In this document: positions 49,996 through 59,233 of the stretch, piece by piece
How the letters are laid out: each line of letters opens with the position of its first letter
Numbering within the stretch: position 1 is the first letter of the stretch
NCBI GenBank assembly: GCA_036763105.1
Contig: JBAIYS010000013.1
Location: 38,735-102,734 of the forward strand
DNA: 64,000 bases
Reading direction: 5' to 3'
Source of the DNA: Peptococcaceae bacterium 1198_IL3148
GTDB lineage: Bacteria > Bacillota > Desulfotomaculia > Desulfotomaculales > Desulfohalotomaculaceae
Notes under the pieces: model-generated
What the model saw: only the letters and a program-made list of their open reading frames with translations
Told to the model about the DNA's origin: nothing
The model's database searches: none
Program-made: the position numbers and the translations under genes

Positions 49996-50001
49996 AACCC
50001 T

Positions 50002-50157
50002 GTCGAGGGTGGTATCTTTATGAACTGCACCTCAAGGGTATGGCAATTATTAAAATATTAATACTGGGTATATACTCGCTTGGAACCGCTTGGACCGAGA
50101 AGGAAGGAATTGAAGGACGTCAAACGACCACCTGTGGTTTCAGGGGTCGTTTTTTTG
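50002..50157 (+). ncRNA. candidate structured leader RNA ending in an intrinsic terminator
   Basis: About 155 bases between a promoter and a terminator. The terminator pairs ACGACC plus CCTG with CAGG plus GGTCGT (50125-50150, one bulged A), then seven T. Upstream are an ACCCT/AGGGT hairpin and a CTCG/CGAG stem enclosing two GCTTGGA repeats. Located before DUF2520-panB-panC-panD, it could be a riboswitch, an attenuator or a free small RNA. I do not recognise a known class; the published pan motif is worth testing. Confidence 0.5.
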
Positions 50158-50203
50158 TTTTTAGGTATCAGAATTAAAACCTAGATAGGTAGGGGGTGTG
50201 ATA

Positions 50204-51088
50204 TTGAGTAAACCAACTGTAACGGTGGTGGGTGCGGGTAAAGTTGGTTCGGCAATGGCGGTGGCTTTGCAAAGGTCAGGCTATCCAATAGTGGGCGTGG
50301 TCAGTGGTAGCGTATCCAGCGCTCAAGCCCTCGGTTTGCGCCTGGGAGTTAATTATTCTACCCAGTTAACGGCCTTTACCAATGGCGCGCAAATTGTCTT
50401 TATTACCACCCCCGATAGAGAAGTGGTGAATGTGGTGACCACAATTGCTAATAACGGCGGTTTTAAAGCGGGACAAATTATTGTACATACCAGCGGTTCA
50501 ATACCCTCGACAGCCATTAACATTGCCCGACAGCATGGGGCGTTGGTGGCAGCTTTTCACCCATTGCAATCCTTTGCGGATGTGGAAACAGCCATTTTGA
50601 ATTTGCCTGGCAGCTATTTTGCCATTGAAGGGGATGCCGACGCACTGCCGGTTTTAAATCAACTGCTGAATGACTTACATGGCCATGGCATTACCATTAA
50701 CCCAGAGGATAAGCCTCTTTATCACGCGGCGGCAGTGGTGGCATCTAATTATTTAGTTGCCATTATTCACTTAGCCACAGAAATGCTGGCCAAATTGGGC
50801 CTAGAACGGCAGCAGTCTGTGCCGGCTTTATGGCCGCTCATAATGGGCACGTTGAACAATATTGAAAAGGACGGCACTATTAAGGCATTGACCGGTCCCG
50901 TTGAGCGTGGCGACAGCATTACACTGGACAAACACATCAAAGCCATTAATGAACTAGGCGCCGTTGAACAGCAAGTTTACCAATCCCTGGGCAAGCTGAC
51001 GGTGGCGTTGGCATTGCAAAAGGAATCAATTAACCAAGCCACCGCCACAGAATTAATCAATATATTGGAGGGAAACAAGAATGAATAA
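50204..51088 (+). CDS. Rossmann-like/DUF2520 dehydrogenase of the pantothenate cluster
   Basis: About 294 residues from TTG 50204, behind AGGGGGTG. The N-terminal NAD(P)-binding fold is VTVVGAGKVGSAMAVALQRSGY. VFITTPDREV and VHTSGSIPS follow. The C-terminal helical DUF2520 domain has FHPLQSFAD, AAAVVASNYLVAII and GPVERGDSITLDKHI. It resembles 6-phosphogluconate/ketopantoate reductase folds. Since panE is not otherwise seen, it may serve as ketopantoate reductase, but this is inference. Its end overlaps panB by eight bases. Confidence 0.85.
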   Translation: MSKPTVTVVGAGKVGSAMAVALQRSGYPIVGVVSGSVSSAQALGLRLGVNYSTQLTAFTNGAQIVFITTPDREVVNVVTTIANNGGFKAGQIIVHTSGSIPSTAINIARQHGALVAAFHPLQSFADVETAILNLPGSYFAIEGDADALPVLNQLLNDLHGHGITINPEDKPLYHAAAVVASNYLVAIIHLATEMLAKLGLERQQSVPALWPLIMGTLNNIEKDGTIKALTGPVERGDSITLDKHIKAINELGAVEQQVYQSLGKLTVALALQKESINQATATELINILEGNKNE

Positions 51089-51914
51089 ACCCGTTACCAC
51101 TTTAGAATTAATAAAGATGAAACAACAAAAACGACCCATTACCATGCTGACAGCCTATGATTATCCCACCGCCATGATGGTGGATGCGGCAGGGATAGAC
51201 ATGATTTTGGTGGGGGATTCAGTGGGTAACACAGTTTTGGGTTATGACACCACCATACCGGTTACTATAGAAGAAATGGTACACCATACCAAGGCCGTCA
51301 CCCGGGGTGCTAAAAGGGCTTTAGTGGTGGCAGATATGCCTTTTTTAACCTGTCACATTTCCAAGGAAGATACCATGCGCAATGCCGGCCTGTTAATGCA
51401 ACAAGGTGGTGCTAAAGCAGTTAAAATTGAGGGCGGCCAAGAGGTGGCCGAGGTAATTAAAGCGCTCACAAGCGGGGGTATACCTGTGGTGGGCCACTTG
51501 GGCCTCACTCCCCAATCGGTGCACCAACTGGGGGGGTATCGTGTGCAGGGTAAAACCGCCGATGCAGCCAGCAAGCTGATTGCCGATGCCAAAGCACTAC
51601 AACAGGCCGGGGCCTTTGCGGTGGTGTTGGAATGTGTACCCACTTCATTGGCCAAACTGGTGACAGAGGCCATTGACATCCCCACCATTGGTATTGGGGC
51701 AGGCAATGTCTGTGACGGTCAGGTAATTGTGTTCCATGATTTGGTGGGAATCAATAACCAATTCAAGCCTAAATTTGTCAAGCGATATGCTAATCTGTAC
51801 CAAGAGGTTGTCCAAGCGTTGGAGTGCTATCGGGATGATGTTCGGGAACGGAAATTCCCCGATGAGGAACATTCCTTTTCTATGCCCGACGAGGAACTGA
51901 AAAAAATTTACTAA
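51081..51914 (+). CDS. panB: 3-methyl-2-oxobutanoate hydroxymethyltransferase
   Basis: 277 residues. It adds a one-carbon unit from methylene-THF to ketoisovalerate, giving ketopantoate. MLTAYDYPTAMMVDAAGIDMILVGDSVGNTVLGYDTT (metal-binding Asp), VVADMPFLTC, AVKIEGG, GHLGLTPQSVHQLGGYRVQGK and GIGAGNVCDGQVIVFHDLVG are all present. Operon with panC and panD downstream. Confidence 0.98.
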   Translation: MNKPVTTLELIKMKQQKRPITMLTAYDYPTAMMVDAAGIDMILVGDSVGNTVLGYDTTIPVTIEEMVHHTKAVTRGAKRALVVADMPFLTCHISKEDTMRNAGLLMQQGGAKAVKIEGGQEVAEVIKALTSGGIPVVGHLGLTPQSVHQLGGYRVQGKTADAASKLIADAKALQQAGAFAVVLECVPTSLAKLVTEAIDIPTIGIGAGNVCDGQVIVFHDLVGINNQFKPKFVKRYANLYQEVVQALECYRDDVRERKFPDEEHSFSMPDEELKKIY

Positions 51915-51933
51915 AAATAAAGAGGTGTCTAGG

Positions 51934-52782
51934 TTGCAAGTTGTCAAAACAATTGCCGAAATACAAGAATTGGTGGCAGCTGCCAAGGGGCAAAATAAAA
52001 CAGTGGGCTTGGTGCCCACCATGGGTTATCTACATCAAGGCCATTTATCTTTAATGCAGAGGGCAGTGGCTGAGTGCGACTATGTGGTTACCAGTATCTT
52101 TGTCAATCCACTGCAATTTGGCCCCACAGAGGATTTAGCATCGTACCCTAGGGATTTGGAACAGGATACTAAAAGGGCGGCAGAGGTTGGTGTGGATGTA
52201 GTTTTTGCGCCCACTGACGACGAAATGTATCCCGAAGGATTTGATACCGTGGTTATGGTGGGGGAAGCTTTAACCAATAAGCTCTGTGGTAACAAACGCC
52301 CCGGCCACTTTACCGGGGTGGCCACCGTGGTGACCAAGCTGTTTAACATTGTTAAGCCCCAGCGGGCATATTTTGGGCAAAAGGATGCCCAACAGGTGGC
52401 GGTAATTAAAAGAATGGTACAGGATTTAAATATGGGCATAGAAATCGTGGCGGTGCCCATAGTTAGGGAAGCCGATGGATTGGCCATGAGCTCTAGAAAC
52501 ACTTATCTGGAGCCCCCGCAAAGACAAGTTGCAACCATCCTTCACCAAAGCCTGCAGTTGGCAAAACAGCAAGTGCAGGCCGGAGAACGGGATGTTAACA
52601 CCTTAACTAAATTGGTGGCTGATAAAATTAACAGTGAACCCTGTGCTCAACTGGATTATGTGGAGATCTATGCCTATCCAAGTCTAAAAGAGATCGATAA
52701 AATTGAGGGCCAGGTGCTGTTAGCTGTGGCGGCTAAATTTGGTAAGGCTAGATTAATAGATAACATAATGTTGGAGGCGTAG
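51934..52782 (+). CDS. panC: pantothenate synthetase
   Basis: About 282 residues. It ligates pantoate and beta-alanine with [24 protein letters not shown] contains the HxGH nucleotidyl motif; [48 protein letters not shown] and [12 protein letters not shown] are conserved. TTG at 51934 is chosen because AGAGGTG is seven bases upstream and the resulting length matches the family. Nineteen bases after panB. Confidence 0.97.
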   Translation: MQVVKTIAEIQELVAAAKGQNKTVGLVPTMGYLHQGHLSLMQRAVAECDYVVTSIFVNPLQFGPTEDLASYPRDLEQDTKRAAEVGVDVVFAPTDDEMYPEGFDTVVMVGEALTNKLCGNKRPGHFTGVATVVTKLFNIVKPQRAYFGQKDAQQVAVIKRMVQDLNMGIEIVAVPIVREADGLAMSSRNTYLEPPQRQVATILHQSLQLAKQQVQAGERDVNTLTKLVADKINSEPCAQLDYVEIYAYPSLKEIDKIEGQVLLAVAAKFGKARLIDNIMLEA

Positions 52783-52783
52783 A

Positions 52784-53167
52784 ATGTTATTAACACTATT
52801 TAAAAGCAAAATTCACCGGGCCACTGTTACCGAGGCCAACTTGAACTACATGGGTAGCATTACTGTGGATAGGGAATTGTTAAAGGCGGCGGGCATTTTG
52901 GTGCACGAAAGGGTGCAGGTGGTAAATTTAAACAACGGCAGCCGTTTAGAAACCTATGTAATTCCTGGAGAGGCCCATTCCGGGGTAGTATGTTTAAATG
53001 GAGCCGCCGCCCGGCTGGCACAACCAGGGGATAAAGTGATTATTATTTCCTACGCCCTGATGGAGAAAAAAGAAGCAGAAGAATTTAGGCCCCAAGTGGT
53101 GATGGTGGATGACAACAATCAGATTGTCAAAGTTATCAGCGAAGAGTCCCATGGTCAAGTGTGTTAA
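52784..53167 (+). CDS. panD: aspartate 1-decarboxylase
   Basis: 127 residues. This pyruvoyl enzyme makes beta-alanine for PanC. The self-cleavage site is Gly24-Ser25 in [22 protein letters not shown], Lys9, [17 protein letters not shown] and VIIISYALM are typical. It starts one base after panC, so it is translationally coupled. Confidence 0.98.
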   Translation: MLLTLFKSKIHRATVTEANLNYMGSITVDRELLKAAGILVHERVQVVNLNNGSRLETYVIPGEAHSGVVCLNGAAARLAQPGDKVIIISYALMEKKEAEEFRPQVVMVDDNNQIVKVISEESHGQVC

Positions 53168-53208
53168 CTTGATTGACAATTTAATCAATTTAGTACTACA
53201 ATCAAGTT
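53166..53208 (+). promoter_or_regulatory. nad operon promoter inside a 10-bp inverted repeat
   Basis: TTGACA (53173-53178), 18 bases, TACAAT (53197-53202). Overlapping it, AACTTGATTG (53166-53175) and CAATCAAGTT (53199-53208) are perfect inverted arms with 23 bases between them. A repressor bound to these arms would cover both hexamers. Confidence 0.65.
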
Positions 53209-53250
53209 ATTGTAGTCTAACGGAACTTTGATTAAAAGGAGCTGACAGCT

Positions 53251-54174
53251 TTGCAATTTGACGATAATGTTAAGCAATTATGGGACGATATTAAAAAATT
53301 AAAACAAGAGCGTAATGCGGTTATTTTAGCCCACTACTATCAACCACCTGAAATTCAGGAAGTGGCCGATTTTGTGGGGGACTCGCTGGAATTGTCCCGT
53401 AAAGCGGCTGATACAGATGCTGAAGTGATTGTATTTTGCGGTGTGCACTTCATGGCAGAAAGTGCAGCTATTTTATCTCCTGATAAAAAGGTTGTTTTGC
53501 CAGTTGAATCTGCAGGTTGTCCCATGGCCGATATGGTCACGGCCGATGCCCTGCGAGCCAAGAAAAAACAGCTGCCCAACACAGTGGTGGTGAGTTATGT
53601 AAATACTTCGGCAGAGGTTAAAGCCGAGAGCGATATTTGCTGTACATCAGCCAATGCAGTTAAAATTATTGAATCCATTCCCACAGATAAAGAGATTCTT
53701 TTTGTGCCAGATAAAAACCTGGGTGCTAATGTGGCTAGACAAGCCAATAGAAAATTGACAGTATGGGCCGGGGAATGCCCAATACATGATAACTTAACAG
53801 TGGAAGATGTATTGGCCGCTAAGGGTCAATATCCCGGGGCAAAGGTACTGATGCACCCAGAATGCAGACCGGAGGTTGTCGAACTAGCTGACTATGTATC
53901 TAGCACATCAGGTTTACTGCGTTACGCTGCTGAAAATGAGGCAGCGGAATTTATTGTGGGCACCGAAGAGGGGATTCTGCATCAAATGCGCAAACAAAAC
54001 CCTGACAAAAAATTTTATTTAGTTCATTCAAAAATGGTATGTAAGGATATGAAATATACCACTTTACCAAAACTGAAGGAAGCTTTAGAGACCCTGATGC
54101 CTCAAATCACAGTGCCTGCAGACATTCGTGAGAAAGCCCTTGGCAGTTTGGAGCGCATGTTAGCGGTTAAATAG
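53251..54174 (+). CDS. nadA: quinolinate synthase
   Basis: 307 residues. It condenses iminoaspartate with DHAP to quinolinate using a 4Fe-4S cluster. AHYYQPPEIQEVADFVGDSLELSR at the N-terminus; the three cluster ligands are Cys90 (SAGCPMAD), Cys176 (GECPIHD) and Cys264 (MVCKDM), spaced as in the Thermotoga enzyme. CCTSANA and MHPECRPEV are also conserved. TTG start. First gene of nadA-nadB-nadC. Confidence 0.97.
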   Translation: MQFDDNVKQLWDDIKKLKQERNAVILAHYYQPPEIQEVADFVGDSLELSRKAADTDAEVIVFCGVHFMAESAAILSPDKKVVLPVESAGCPMADMVTADALRAKKKQLPNTVVVSYVNTSAEVKAESDICCTSANAVKIIESIPTDKEILFVPDKNLGANVARQANRKLTVWAGECPIHDNLTVEDVLAAKGQYPGAKVLMHPECRPEVVELADYVSSTSGLLRYAAENEAAEFIVGTEEGILHQMRKQNPDKKFYLVHSKMVCKDMKYTTLPKLKEALETLMPQITVPADIREKALGSLERMLAVK

Positions 54175-54192
54175 TAATTAGGGGATGAATTA

Positions 54193-55779
54193 ATGGAAAG
54201 GCACTATCTGGTAAACTTTGACACTGACAGTTTACCCCAAGAAGAAACGGAGCTATTAATCATTGGTGGCGGTATTGCTGGGCTATATACAGCCTGGCAT
54301 GCCGCCCAGGCTGGTCTAAAAGTGGTGTTACTAACCAAGCGAACAATGATTGATAGTAACTCTGACCGGGCCCAAGGTGGCATTGCTGCTGCCTTAGGCA
54401 AGACCGATTCGCCGGAACTGCACTATCAGGATACTTTGCTGGCTGGGGCTGGGCTGTGTGATCTCAAGGCGGTCAAAATATTGGTAACCGAGGGCCCTAA
54501 AAGGGTTCAAGAGTTAATTGATATGGGGGCTAATTTTGATCACTATGGCAAGGAATTATCCATGACCAAAGAGGGTGCCCATAGCAAACGCAGAATACTG
54601 CATGCTAAAGGAGACGCCACCGGTGCAGAGATAATGCGCACTTTAATGTACCAGGTAGAAGAACAGGGTAAGGCGCAAATATTAGAACAACACTTTGTGG
54701 TGGACCTATTGGTGAAAGACAATGTGTGTTATGGTGTGCTGGCCTTTGATGAAATATCCGGCAGTTACCGGGTTTTCTATGCCAAAGCAGTGGTGCTGGC
54801 AGCGGGTGGTGCAGGGCAACTGTACAGACATACCACCAACCCAGAGGTGGCCACAGGGGATGGCATTGCCCTTTGCTACCGGGCCGGGGCAGAGGTAATG
54901 GATATGGAGTTTGTGCAATTTCACCCCACTGCGCTGGTTTTGCCCGAGGCGCCGCGGTTTTTAATTTCCGAAGCCGTTCGGGGAGAGGGCGGAATTTTGC
55001 GCAATAGCAATGGTGAGCGCTTTATGCCACGCTACCATGGCATGGCGGAATTGGCACCCAGGGATATCGTTTCCCGGGCCATACTATCTGAAATGGCCAA
55101 TACCGATAAAGACTGTGTTTATTTAGATTTAACCCATATGTCCGCAGACAAAATAACCGAGCGATTCCCCACCATTACTAACACTTGCTTGCGTTATGGT
55201 TTAGATATAACTAAAGAAATGATACCGGTTGCTCCAGCAGCCCATTACATCATGGGTGGTGTAAAAACTAACTTTAATGGTGAAACTTCTATTATGGGAC
55301 TTTTTGCTTGTGGAGAGGTGGCCTGCTTAGGCGTACACGGCGCCAATCGCTTAGCCAGTAACTCGCTGCTGGATGGTTTGGTTTTTGGTCGACGCATTGT
55401 AGAATACATAAAAAAACACCTGGGCTATTATCACGCCAGTAGGTCTAAGATTAAATTTACCTGTGAAGGGTTGCTGGAACCAACCGGTGACTTTAATGCC
55501 ATTAGAGATGCCGTTAAGGCGACCATGACCGAGAATGTGGGACCACTGCGTACCAGCCAAAGACTTAATCAAGCATTATCTTTTTTTGAACAATATAGTT
55601 GGCTGGACAAACATCGTTGTCGCAACCCCAGGGAAATGGAAATTCGCAACATGATAGAAGTAGGTAGATTAATTACCGAAGCCGCCCTAATGAGAACCGA
55701 GAGCAGGGGCGGGCACTTTAGGCTTGACTATCCAGAAACTATGTCTCGCTGGAAGAAACATGTCATTATGAGACGTTAG
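54193..55779 (+). CDS. nadB: L-aspartate oxidase
   Basis: 528 residues. It oxidises aspartate to iminoaspartate for NadA. The FAD motif IIGGGIAGLYTAWHAAQAGLKVVLL (residues 20-45), DRAQGGIAAALG, VLAAGGAGQLYRHTTNPEVATGDG, MEFVQFHPTAL, GEGGILRN, HYIMGGVKTNFNGETSIMGLFACGEVACLGVHGANRLASNSLLDGLVFG are all classic. In anaerobes fumarate is the likely electron acceptor. Confidence 0.97.
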   Translation: MERHYLVNFDTDSLPQEETELLIIGGGIAGLYTAWHAAQAGLKVVLLTKRTMIDSNSDRAQGGIAAALGKTDSPELHYQDTLLAGAGLCDLKAVKILVTEGPKRVQELIDMGANFDHYGKELSMTKEGAHSKRRILHAKGDATGAEIMRTLMYQVEEQGKAQILEQHFVVDLLVKDNVCYGVLAFDEISGSYRVFYAKAVVLAAGGAGQLYRHTTNPEVATGDGIALCYRAGAEVMDMEFVQFHPTALVLPEAPRFLISEAVRGEGGILRNSNGERFMPRYHGMAELAPRDIVSRAILSEMANTDKDCVYLDLTHMSADKITERFPTITNTCLRYGLDITKEMIPVAPAAHYIMGGVKTNFNGETSIMGLFACGEVACLGVHGANRLASNSLLDGLVFGRRIVEYIKKHLGYYHASRSKIKFTCEGLLEPTGDFNAIRDAVKATMTENVGPLRTSQRLNQALSFFEQYSWLDKHRCRNPREMEIRNMIEVGRLITEAALMRTESRGGHFRLDYPETMSRWKKHVIMRR

Positions 55780-55790
55780 GAGAGAAACAT

Positions 55791-56636
55791 ATGGAACTGA
55801 ATCCGCTATTATTAAATGACCTCATACATCGCAGTTTACTGGAAGATATGGGAACTGGCGATATTACCACCAACAGCACAGTGGCAGCAGATGCAACGGC
55901 CACTGGAATTATTCATGCCAAAGAAAGTGCTGTGATAGCTGGAATTACAGTGGCCGAAGCGGTGTTTAAACACCTTGATCCGAAAGTTACCTTTGAAGCC
56001 AAAGTAAAGGATGGTGACCGGGTTGAGGCCCGTACAGTGTTGGCTGAGGTGCAGGGCAATGCCCGAGCAATTTTAACCGGCGAAAGGTTAGCGTTAAATT
56101 TTCTGCAAAGGATGTCTGGTATTGCTACCAAAACCGCCGCTTTGGTAGATTTGGTATCCATGTATCCCACCCGGATTGTTGATACCAGAAAAACCACCCC
56201 TGGACTGCGGGTGCTGGAGAAGTACGCAGTAAAGGTTGGGGGTGGCCACAACCACAGATTTGGCCTTTATGATGCCATTTTAATTAAGGATAACCATATC
56301 AAGGTGGCCGGAGGGATCAGCCAAGCAATTAACCTGGCGCGGCGTCACAACCCCCACACCGTTAAGATTGAAGTGGAAGTTCAAGATCTGGAGGGTGTAG
56401 AAGAAGCGGTGGTGGCCAATGCAGATATTATTATGCTTGATAACATGGAGCCATCCATTATGCGCGAGGCGGTTGAAATGATTAAAGGGCGAGCGCTGGT
56501 GGAAGCCTCTGGCGGTGTTTCCGAAGAGACTGTGGTGACAGTGGCTAAAAGCGGTGTTGATTTAATATCTGTTGGTGCCCTTACCCATTCGGTAAGATCC
56601 ATCGACATTAGCCTTGATATTGACCAAATTAAATAG
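55791..56636 (+). CDS. nadC: nicotinate-nucleotide diphosphorylase (carboxylating)
   Basis: 281 residues. It converts quinolinate and PRPP to nicotinate mononucleotide. LLEDMGTGDITTNSTV, GERLALNFLQRMSGIATKTA, DTRKTTPGLRVLEKYAVKVGGGHNHRFGLYDAILIKDNHI and EVEVQDLEG are the core motifs. It ends the de novo NAD operon. Confidence 0.98.
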   Translation: MELNPLLLNDLIHRSLLEDMGTGDITTNSTVAADATATGIIHAKESAVIAGITVAEAVFKHLDPKVTFEAKVKDGDRVEARTVLAEVQGNARAILTGERLALNFLQRMSGIATKTAALVDLVSMYPTRIVDTRKTTPGLRVLEKYAVKVGGGHNHRFGLYDAILIKDNHIKVAGGISQAINLARRHNPHTVKIEVEVQDLEGVEEAVVANADIIMLDNMEPSIMREAVEMIKGRALVEASGGVSEETVVTVAKSGVDLISVGALTHSVRSIDISLDIDQIK

Positions 56637-56655
56637 AGCTAATATAATAGACTAA

Positions 56656-56678
56656 GTTACAGGGGGTGACTCTGTAAC
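56656..56678 (+). terminator. hairpin after nadC
   Basis: GTTACAG and CTGTAAC, perfect 7-bp arms with a 9-base loop, followed by CCTTTGTTT. Weak terminator. Confidence 0.5.
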
Positions 56679-56690
56679 CTTTGTTTATGC

Positions 56691-56728
56691 TTATGGTTAA
56701 CCGGCGTTATCACTTTGGTTAACCATAA
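56691..56728 (+). promoter_or_regulatory. BirA operator upstream of birA
   Basis: TTATGGTTAACC (56691-56702), 14 bases, GGTTAACCATAA (56717-56728): perfect 12-bp arms with the GTTAAC core and spacing typical of Firmicutes BirA sites. It lies just before the birA start, implying autoregulation. Confidence 0.85.
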
Positions 56729-56750
56729 CAACTGTCAAAGAGGTGAGAGC

Positions 56751-57716
56751 TTGAAAGAGAGGGTATTACATATTCTCAAATCTGCCCAGCGGATATCCGG
56801 AGAAGAGATCTGTCGGCAATTAAATATTTCCCGCACTGCAGTTTGGAAACATATTAAAACATTGAAACAAGAGGGTTATCAAATTGATACCCAACCCAGA
56901 CTAGGGTATCAGTTACTTAAAACTCCCGATTGCCTATACCCAGCAGAGGTCAAGGCTGGTTTAGAAACGACCTTTATTGGGCAAAAGCTATTTCATTTTG
57001 CCCAGTTGTCCTCTACCAATGACTACGCCAAGGAGCTGGCCAGGGATGGTGGAGCTGAAGGGGCGGTGGTGGTAACCGAGGCCCAGGTTGGCGGTAAGGG
57101 TCGGTTGGGGCGCCAATGGCATTCGGTGGCCGGTGAGGATGTGGCGTTATCGGTGCTACTTTACCCCAATATCAGCCCGATGGAAACGCCAAAATTTAGC
57201 ATGTTGGCAGCGGTTGCTGTGGCCAAAGGCATTGAACAAACTTGCGGCATCAAAGCTGCAATCAAATGGCCCAATGATTTATTGATTAACGGTAAAAAGG
57301 TATGTGGCATACTGGTGGAGATGGGTGCTGAAATGGATCGGGTCAAGTATGTGGTGCTGGGCATTGGCATTAATGTTAATTCGACACCGGAGATGTGGTC
57401 GGAGGATATTAAATATAAAACCACATCTGTCAAGGAGCAAAATGGGCAACCAATAAATAGAGTAAAATTGGTCCAGAACCTGTTGGCACAATTGGAGGCA
57501 TTATATCTATTATGTAGGGAAAGGGGATTTGCACCTATTTTAGAGGAATGGTGTAAATGGTGCGTGTCGTTAAATTGCCAGGCCAAGGTGGAAACCATTA
57601 ATGGCAATTTCACCGGCTGGGTGGAGGGAATTGATGACAGCGGATCGTTGCTATTGCGTCTAAAGGATGGCAGTGTCAAAACCTTTACCTCCGGAGAGGT
57701 GTCTTTAAGATTGTAA
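56751..57716 (+). CDS. birA: bifunctional biotin protein ligase / biotin repressor
   Basis: About 321 residues from TTG 56751; an upstream in-frame start would place coding sequence over the operator. Residues 1-60 form a winged-helix domain (SGEEICRQLNISRTAVWKHIKTLKQEGYQID). The ligase domain follows with STNDYAKELA, GRLGRQWHS (biotinyl-AMP loop), AAIKWPNDLLINGKKVCGILVEM, and a C-terminal SH3-like domain. It biotinylates carboxylases and represses biotin genes when biotinyl-AMP accumulates. Both predicted target operators are in this window. Confidence 0.97.
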   Translation: MKERVLHILKSAQRISGEEICRQLNISRTAVWKHIKTLKQEGYQIDTQPRLGYQLLKTPDCLYPAEVKAGLETTFIGQKLFHFAQLSSTNDYAKELARDGGAEGAVVVTEAQVGGKGRLGRQWHSVAGEDVALSVLLYPNISPMETPKFSMLAAVAVAKGIEQTCGIKAAIKWPNDLLINGKKVCGILVEMGAEMDRVKYVVLGIGINVNSTPEMWSEDIKYKTTSVKEQNGQPINRVKLVQNLLAQLEALYLLCRERGFAPILEEWCKWCVSLNCQAKVETINGNFTGWVEGIDDSGSLLLRLKDGSVKTFTSGEVSLRL

Positions 57717-57729
57717 TCGGATAAATACA

Positions 57730-57753
57730 CCGGAAAGCGCCAATGTTTTCCGG
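57730..57753 (+). terminator. birA terminator
   Basis: CCGGAAA (57730-57736) and TTTCCGG (57747-57753), followed by GGATTTT. Confidence 0.65.
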
Positions 57754-57770
57754 GGATTTTATAGCTATAT

Positions 57771-57800
57771 GGTTAACCTGAACAAAGGTTCTAGTTAACT
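57771..57800 (+). promoter_or_regulatory. BirA operator upstream of bioY
   Basis: GGTTAACC (57771-57778), 14 bases, AGTTAACT (57793-57800). Same core and spacing as the site at 56691-56728 but with less perfect arms. It lies 22 bases before the bioY start. Confidence 0.75.
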
Positions 57801-57821
57801 AATTTATTAAGGGGTGATCCA

Positions 57822-58376
57822 GTGAAATTTAAAACCAGAGAGTTAACTTTGATTGGTACCATGGCGGCGGTCACTGCGGTGGTGGCCATTGCATTTAGAT
57901 TTTATCCCGTTGCCTTGGGTACAGTGCCCTTCAGTTTGTTGCCCTTTATGGCGGTATTGGCCGGCGGTATATTAGGTGGACGCCTGGGGGCCTGGAGTAT
58001 GGTGACATATTTACTGATGGGGCTGGTGGGCTTTCAGGTATTTGCCACCGAACCCTACGGTGGACCACTGTACCTATTAAAACCAACCTTTGGTTTTTTG
58101 TTGGGTTATATACCGGCGGCCTATATTAGCGGGCATATTATTTGGAAAAACAAAGAGGCCAGTGTAGTGGTTTACATTATGGCCATGATGTTGGGCATAA
58201 CCTCTATCTATTTGGTAGGTATACCATACCTGTATGTTATGACCAAGGTTTATTTGGGGCAAACAATTACCCTGGGGATAATTCTTGGCAGTATGTCAAT
58301 ACTGATGATACTGGATTTAGTAAAGGCGGTGGGGGCAGCGCTGGTGGCCCATGCAGTGTTAAAACGTTTAAAATGA
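57822..58376 (+). CDS. bioY: biotin transporter BioY
   Basis: 184 residues, six transmembrane segments. BioY is the substrate-binding S component of an ECF transporter; [84 protein letters not shown] are typical. No ECF A or T genes are adjacent. With no bio biosynthesis genes in the window, biotin is probably imported, under BirA control. Confidence 0.96.
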   Translation: MKFKTRELTLIGTMAAVTAVVAIAFRFYPVALGTVPFSLLPFMAVLAGGILGGRLGAWSMVTYLLMGLVGFQVFATEPYGGPLYLLKPTFGFLLGYIPAAYISGHIIWKNKEASVVVYIMAMMLGITSIYLVGIPYLYVMTKVYLGQTITLGIILGSMSILMILDLVKAVGAALVAHAVLKRLK

Positions 58377-58464
58377 CAAAAATAGCATTCGGTATTTGCA
58401 CCGATGGGTATGGTCTGTTAAAATTGTTTTGCATTATATATTTATCTTACTGGGGGAACAAGTG

Positions 58465-59229
58465 ATGATACTGGTGTTTGACATCGGCAACACTAATATT
58501 GTACTGGGTGTATTTAATGAAGAGGAATTAATAGCCCACTGGCGCATTTCCACTGATCGTGAGCGTACAGCTGATGAATACGGTATGCTGTTAATTAATT
58601 TATTTAGCTACGCTAAACTAGACATGAACAAGGTTAATGCAGTGATAGTATCGTCGGTGGTGCCACCTTTAATGCACAACCTAGAGCGCATGAGCCAAAG
58701 GTACTTTAACTTGCCACTGATGGTTGTGGGGCCGGGAATCAAAACCGGGATGCCAATTAAAATGGATAATCCCCGTGAAGTGGGGGCTGACAGAATTGTT
58801 AATGCGGTGGCTGCCTATAGCTTATATGGGGGGCCAGTAATTATTGTAGATTTCGGTACCGCCACCACCTTTTGTGCCGTTAACAAAAAGGGAGAGTATA
58901 TTGGCGGTGTAATTGCCCCGGGTATTGATATATCCACCGAGGCGTTGTTTGCTAAGGCGGCTAAATTGCCCCGGGTGGAATTGAAGCGGCCGGCCACTGT
59001 ATTGGGCAAAAACACCGTCCACGGTATGCAATCGGGGATTGTATTTGGATATACCGGGTTGGTGGATGAAATTGTTAAACGGCTCAAACGGGAAGTGGGA
59101 GAGTGTCAAGTAATTGCCACCGGAGGCTTGGCAGATTTGATAGCCCATGAAAGCTCCACTATAAACAAAGTGGAACCATTTTTGACACTGATCGGTTTGA
59201 AGTTAATTTATCAGCGGAACAAGGAATGA
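58465..59229 (+). CDS. coaX: type III pantothenate kinase
   Basis: About 254 residues from ATG 58465, which follows a GGGGGA site. [17 protein letters not shown] is the ATP-binding phosphate loop; [42 protein letters not shown] and ATGGLADLI follow. It starts CoA synthesis from pantothenate, complementing the panBCD cluster upstream. The stop lies four bases before dusB. Confidence 0.97.
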   Translation: MILVFDIGNTNIVLGVFNEEELIAHWRISTDRERTADEYGMLLINLFSYAKLDMNKVNAVIVSSVVPPLMHNLERMSQRYFNLPLMVVGPGIKTGMPIKMDNPREVGADRIVNAVAAYSLYGGPVIIVDFGTATTFCAVNKKGEYIGGVIAPGIDISTEALFAKAAKLPRVELKRPATVLGKNTVHGMQSGIVFGYTGLVDEIVKRLKREVGECQVIATGGLADLIAHESSTINKVEPFLTLIGLKLIYQRNKE

Positions 59230-59233
59230 TGAT

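Noticed and set aside
50002..50157. T-box leader upstream of the pan genes
   Set aside because: The sequence includes AGGGTGG, reminiscent of a T-box, but it is at the wrong end relative to the terminator, and no aminoacyl-tRNA synthetase or amino-acid gene follows.
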